Shown one piece after another: positions 6,111 through 9,185 of a stretch of DNA of 9,185 nt. Source of the stretch: Nitratifractor sp. (GTDB lineage: Bacteria; Campylobacterota; Campylobacteria; Campylobacterales; Sulfurovaceae). The notes beneath the pieces were generated by a model. It was not told the origin of the DNA and searched no databases. It worked only from the letters and a program-made list of their open reading frames with translations. The first letter of the stretch is position 1. Every line of letters starts with the position of its first letter. The stretch covers positions 1 to 9,185 of the forward strand of contig JANTGQ010000042.1 in assembly GCA_024762845.1 (NCBI GenBank). The letters are read 5' to 3'. The position numbers and the translations under genes are program-made.

Positions 6111-8321
6111 TATATCTTGGTTAATAGTTTTGCTAAATTCGTTAAAATAGATATCTTGTAGCTTATCAAGAGAGATGCCTACTCCATCTATCGCTACACT
6201 ATCACCGCCAACTTCGCCTATCTCTTTTGCTTCTATTCCTATCTCTTTTGCTAACTCTAAGACTCTATCAAGTTTTGCACGCTCTACTGTAACAATTGCT
6301 CTACTTTGGCTTTCGTCAAAAATATTAATCCCCTCTAAACCACTCGTAACTTTTGCTCCCAAACTAGAGATAGCAGAAGATTTAGCTACAGCAATTGCCA
6401 AACCACCAATATTAATATCTTTTGCACTCTTTAAAAGACCCTCTTCATTTGCCTTTATAATAAGCTCCCAAAGACTTAGCTCTGCCTTGTAATCTAATGG
6501 TGCAAACTCGCCTTTAACTTCGCCAAGTATCTCTTTTAACACTAAAGAAGCACCAAACTCGCCCTTTGTACTCCCTAGTATTACTATTACATCGCCAGCA
6601 TCTACAAATTTACTTCTTAAAACACTCTCTTGCGACTCATTTACACCAACCATTGCAATTGAAGGTGTAGGGAATATACTAACACCATCAGTCTCATTAT
6701 AGAGCGACACATTACCGCTGACTACTGGAGTATTTAACTCTTTACACGCCTCTTTAATACCTTCGCAAGCTTGGGCAAACTGCCACATAACCTCTGGATT
6801 CTCCGGATTACCAAAGTTAAGACAATCTGTAATTGCAAGTGGTCTTGCACCACTCATTGCAACATTTCTACCACTCTCCATTACTGCCATCGCTGCACCT
6901 TTAAATGGATCGATATAGCAGTATCTTGTATTACAGTCACTACTCATAGCCAACGCTTTGCCATTCTCTTTTACACGGATAACACTTGCGTCCAGGCTTC
7001 CTGGGTGCTTTTCGGTATTTGTCTGTACAGTCGAATCGTATTGAGTGTAAACCCACCCTTTATCTACAACCTCTAAAGAGTGGAGCAGTTTTTCAAAAAT
7101 CTCTTGGCTATCTTTCTCTTTAAGTGCATCTACATTTGCATCTTTAATCTCTTTTAAATATGTTGGCTCTTTTGTTGGTCTATCTAAAATTGGTGCCTCT
7201 TCGCTTACAGGGTCTACTGGAATATCTGCTACTTTTTCTCCATGCCAGAAGAGCTCCATTCTGCCTGTATCGGTTACTTCACCAATTACCTCTGCATCAA
7301 GATCCCATTTTTGGAAAATCTCTACAATTTTCTCTTCGCATCCAGCTTTAGCACAAATGAGCATACGCTCTTGTGACTCACTTAACATAAAGTCATATGG
7401 GGTCATCCCCTCTTCTCTAGCTGGAACTTTATCTAAATGCATTACCATACCGCTGCCGCTTCGCCCTGCCATCTCGAACGAACTACTTGTAAGCCCTGCT
7501 GCACCCATATCCTGGATACCTACAACATAGTCTGTCTTAAAGAGCTCCATACAAGCCTCTAGCAGTAACTTCTCTGTAAATGGGTCACCAACTTGCACTG
7601 TTGGGCGAAGAGACTTACTCTCTTCAGTAAAGCTGTCACTACTCATAACAGCTCCACCCAAGCCATCACGACCGGTTTTTGAACCAACATAGATTACAGG
7701 GTTTCCAATCCCCTCTGCTTTACCATAAAAAATTTCATCACTCTTCGCAAGCCCCAAAGAGAAAGCATTTACCAAAATGTTCCCATTATAGCAGCTCTCA
7801 AAGCTCATCTCTCCACCAATTGTTGGCACACCCATACAGTTACCATAACTTCCGATACCATCTACAACACCACGTACCAAGTGTCGCTGATAACGCTCTA
7901 TCTGTCCATCACCATCTACATCGCCAAAACGTAAAGCGTTTAGGTTTGCTACTGGTCTTGCACCCATTGTAAAGATGTCGCGCAAAATCCCACCAACGCC
8001 TGTTGCAGCACCTTGGAACGGCTCTATAAAGCTTGGGTGGTTATGACTCTCCATTTTAAACACTGCAGCCATTCCATCGCCAATATCGATAACCCCTGCA
8101 TTTTCACCCGGACCCTGTATAACCCATGGCGCTTTCGTAGGAAAACCATTTAAGTACTTCTTAGACGACTTATAAGAGCAGTGCTCACTCCACATTGCAG
8201 AAAAGACACCAATCTCTAAAAAATTCGCATCACGACCAAGAATCTCTTTAATATGCTCATAATCTACCGGCGTTAACTTATGTGCACTAAGCACCTCTTC
8301 TAAATTTTCAATTGCTGACAT
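6108..8321 (-). CDS. purL: Phosphoribosylformylglycinamidine synthase, PurL subunit (small type, 737 residues)
   Basis: PurL converts FGAR to FGAM using ATP and ammonia delivered from the glutaminase PurQ, with PurS as a third partner, in cytoplasmic de novo purine synthesis. The length of 737 fits the short PurS/PurQ-dependent type, not the 1,300-residue fused type. Seen: MWSEHCSYKSS (43-53) with the conserved His-Cys-Ser-Tyr, GPGENAGVIDIGDG (70-83), KMESHNHPS (89-97), PFQGAATGVGGI (101-112), YGNCMGVPTIGGE (159-171), DMGAAGLTSSS (271-281) and SESQERM (314-320). The second half repeats the fold, with SSDCNTRYC, SGNVSLYNET and a late GIEAKEIGEVGG. Residues 134-145 read DVDGDGQIERYQ, an EF-hand-like loop within a normally variable part. 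The start is ATG at 8321, with AAGGG six bases upstream. It is the first gene of an operon with RNase T2 and ABC-F. purS and purQ are not in the window. Confidence 0.97.
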   Translation of the reverse strand: MSAIENLEEVLSAHKLTPVDYEHIKEILGRDANFLEIGVFSAMWSEHCSYKSSKKYLNGFPTKAPWVIQGPGENAGVIDIGDGMAAVFKMESHNHPSFIEPFQGAATGVGGILRDIFTMGARPVANLNALRFGDVDGDGQIERYQRHLVRGVVDGIGSYGNCMGVPTIGGEMSFESCYNGNILVNAFSLGLAKSDEIFYGKAEGIGNPVIYVGSKTGRDGLGGAVMSSDSFTEESKSLRPTVQVGDPFTEKLLLEACMELFKTDYVVGIQDMGAAGLTSSSFEMAGRSGSGMVMHLDKVPAREEGMTPYDFMLSESQERMLICAKAGCEEKIVEIFQKWDLDAEVIGEVTDTGRMELFWHGEKVADIPVDPVSEEAPILDRPTKEPTYLKEIKDANVDALKEKDSQEIFEKLLHSLEVVDKGWVYTQYDSTVQTNTEKHPGSLDASVIRVKENGKALAMSSDCNTRYCYIDPFKGAAMAVMESGRNVAMSGARPLAITDCLNFGNPENPEVMWQFAQACEGIKEACKELNTPVVSGNVSLYNETDGVSIFPTPSIAMVGVNESQESVLRSKFVDAGDVIVILGSTKGEFGASLVLKEILGEVKGEFAPLDYKAELSLWELIIKANEEGLLKSAKDINIGGLAIAVAKSSAISSLGAKVTSGLEGINIFDESQSRAIVTVERAKLDRVLELAKEIGIEAKEIGEVGGDSVAIDGVGISLDKLQDIYFNEFSKTINQDI

Positions 8322-8348
8322 TCAATACCCTTGGAGAAAAATTTTCTT

Positions 8349-8354
8349 ATTTTA
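8349..8354 (-). promoter_or_regulatory. -10 box for the purL operon
   Basis: TAAAAT on the minus strand, 27 bases before the purL ATG, predicting a start near 8342. No good -35 is present. It lies within 25 bases of the divergent -10 on the other strand. No purine riboswitch or recognisable PurR operator is visible in the short leader. Confidence 0.45.
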
Positions 8355-8374
8355 CTCAAATTGCACTAAAGGTG

Positions 8375-8383
8375 TGGTAAAAT
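8375..8383 (+). promoter_or_regulatory. Extended -10 promoter for the thioredoxin-like gene and nspC
   Basis: TGGTAAAAT is a full extended -10 (TGn plus TAAAAT). The hexamer 17 bases upstream, CTCAAA, is not a consensus -35. The transcript would start near 8390, giving a leader of about 25 bases with AAAGGG before the GTG start. Confidence 0.55.
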
Positions 8384-8400
8384 AGTTTCTCTAAACAATA

Positions 8401-8406
8401 AAAGGG
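8401..8406 (+). promoter_or_regulatory. Ribosome binding site supporting a GTG start at 8415
   Basis: AAAGGG, eight bases before GTG. It supports GTG over the next in-frame ATG, which would remove the membrane anchor's first residues. Confidence 0.65.
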
Positions 8407-8414
8407 TATTTAGA

Positions 8415-8915
8415 GTGAAAAAGTGGATAAAAGAGATTCTTACAATGGCAATTGTATTAATAGTTGCATCTTCAGCTATTGGCTACTATAGAGGTATGAG
8501 CGTAAATAGCAATTTAGACACACTACAAGCAACAACAACTTTAGATGCTAAAAGTGTAAAAGCTATTCTTAGCAGCAATAAACCATTAATTATAAACTTC
8601 TGGGGCACCTGGTGCCCTATATGTAACCAAGAGGTCTCTACTCTCTCGAAACTGGCAAAAAGAGACGATATTATACTCCTTACAGTCGCCGTAAACAGTG
8701 GCAGTAACCAAGATATAGAAAAATATATGCAAAAAAAGGGTATTAACTTTTTAGTCATTAACGATAATAACGGTAAAATAGCAAAGAGTTTTAATGTCGA
8801 AACATTCCCGACAACACTCTTCTTTGGTAAGAGTAGAAAAAAGGTTATTAAAGATAGTGGCTATACCACATATCCAGGTTTCTTAGCACGCATAAAATTA
8901 GCTGATAACGAATAA
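8415..8915 (+). CDS. Membrane-anchored thioredoxin-like protein, TlpA/ScsD/DsbE type (166 residues)
   Basis: One N-terminal membrane helix (about residues 8-24) with Lys residues in front should anchor the protein in the inner membrane with the thioredoxin domain in the periplasm. The active site is WCPIC (66-70, Cys 67 and Cys 70) in NFWGTWCPIC, and the cis-proline is in TFPTT (Pro 132). The form resembles the ScsD/mycobacterial DsbE-like subgroup of TlpA proteins more than the cytochrome-c-linked CcmG type, as the region after the active site is short. It probably reduces or oxidises cysteines of periplasmic proteins; the partner is not evident. It starts with GTG. The downstream nspC begins 16 bases later, probably in the same transcript. 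The C-terminal end is short (IKLADNE). The fold call is firm, the subgroup likely. Confidence 0.92.
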   Translation: MKKWIKEILTMAIVLIVASSAIGYYRGMSVNSNLDTLQATTTLDAKSVKAILSSNKPLIINFWGTWCPICNQEVSTLSKLAKRDDIILLTVAVNSGSNQDIEKYMQKKGINFLVINDNNGKIAKSFNVETFPTTLFFGKSRKKVIKDSGYTTYPGFLARIKLADNE

Positions 8916-8931
8916 ATATAACGAGAAAAAA

Positions 8932-9185
8932 ATGCACGAGAATAAACATATAGAGAGTAAAATCACACAAGAGATACTAAACAGCCTCCCCTCGCCATGC
9001 TGGCTATTAGAGGAGCACCTACTTAAAAAGAACCTTAAAATATTAAATAATATAAAAGAAAAAACCGGTGTAAAAATACTTTTGGCTCTTAAAGGCTATG
9101 CACTTTGGAAAAGTTTTGATACTGTACGGGAGTACCTGGATGGTTGCTGCGCAAGCGGCTTACACGAAGCCCAACTTGCTAAAAA
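8932..9185 (+). CDS. nspC: Carboxynorspermidine/carboxyspermidine decarboxylase, N-terminal 84 residues (runs off window)
   Basis: This enzyme is a PLP-dependent fold-III decarboxylase that removes the carboxyl group from carboxyspermidine or carboxynorspermidine in the polyamine pathway used by Campylobacterota in place of the S-adenosylmethionine decarboxylase route. Seen: LPSPCWLLEEHLLKKNL (19-35), the PLP-lysine motif LALKGYA (Lys 54), and REYLDGCCASGLHEAQLA near the window edge, all typical of NspC. Full-length proteins are about 380 residues, so about 300 are missing here. The start is ATG at 8932; only a weak GAG-type site (ACGAG, 8921-8925) precedes it, 16 bases after the thioredoxin-like gene. 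The partner dehydrogenase gene is not in the window. Confidence 0.93.
   Translation, partial: MHENKHIESKITQEILNSLPSPCWLLEEHLLKKNLKILNNIKEKTGVKILLALKGYALWKSFDTVREYLDGCCASGLHEAQLAK

Noticed and set aside
6771..7972. Plus-strand open frames of 60-105 codons opposite purL
   Set aside because: They lie antisense to a fully conserved enzyme gene and have no start signals; they are by-products of its codon use.
8322..8348. Purine riboswitch in the purL leader
   Set aside because: The leader is only about 20 bases from the predicted transcript start, too short for an aptamer, and no conserved purine-riboswitch elements are seen.

Overview
The window looks like a piece of chromosome from a member of the Campylobacterota (epsilonproteobacteria), most likely a free-living sulfur-oxidising type in the Sulfurimonas/Sulfurovum range. 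This rests on low G+C, A/T-rich codon use, TATAAT/TAAAAT -10 boxes without good -35 boxes, and the protein sequences: a small-type PurL, a YbiT-type ABC-F protein and carboxynorspermidine decarboxylase. The genus is inference.

Layout. At the left edge is the C-terminal part of a SulP anion transporter with a STAS domain (+ strand, cut by the window). A 459-base convergent intergenic region follows (993-1451). It holds no convincing gene but has inverted repeats and looks like a possible dispersed repeat. Next come two minus-strand genes, each behind its own -10 box: an acidic 225-residue protein I do not recognise (1452-2129), and an exported DUF3298/RsiV-like protein (2229-3440). From 8321 back to 3522 lies a minus-strand operon: purL, then an exported RNase T2 joined to it by a TAATG stop/start overlap, then a YbiT-like ABC-F ATPase 28 bases further on. 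A hairpin plus T-run closes the operon. To the right, on the + strand, are a membrane-anchored TlpA/ScsD-like thioredoxin and, 16 bases later, the start of nspC, which runs off the window. The two transcription units diverge from a 93-base region with overlapping promoter elements.

How the genes relate. PurL works in de novo purine synthesis. RNase T2 could supply nucleotides or nucleosides from outside RNA, and the ABC-F protein acts on ribosomes. Their shared transcript suggests a nucleotide/translation theme, but that is inference. The thioredoxin-like protein and NspC (polyamine synthesis) have no obvious biochemical link beyond co-transcription.

I see no CRISPR array, insertion sequence, tRNA, rRNA or defence locus, and no clear novel multi-gene system. 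The items most worth a second look are the abrupt codon-usage break in the SulP gene, the intergenic repeat candidate, the unrecognised acidic protein, the purL-RNase T2 coupling and the EF-hand-like loop inside PurL.
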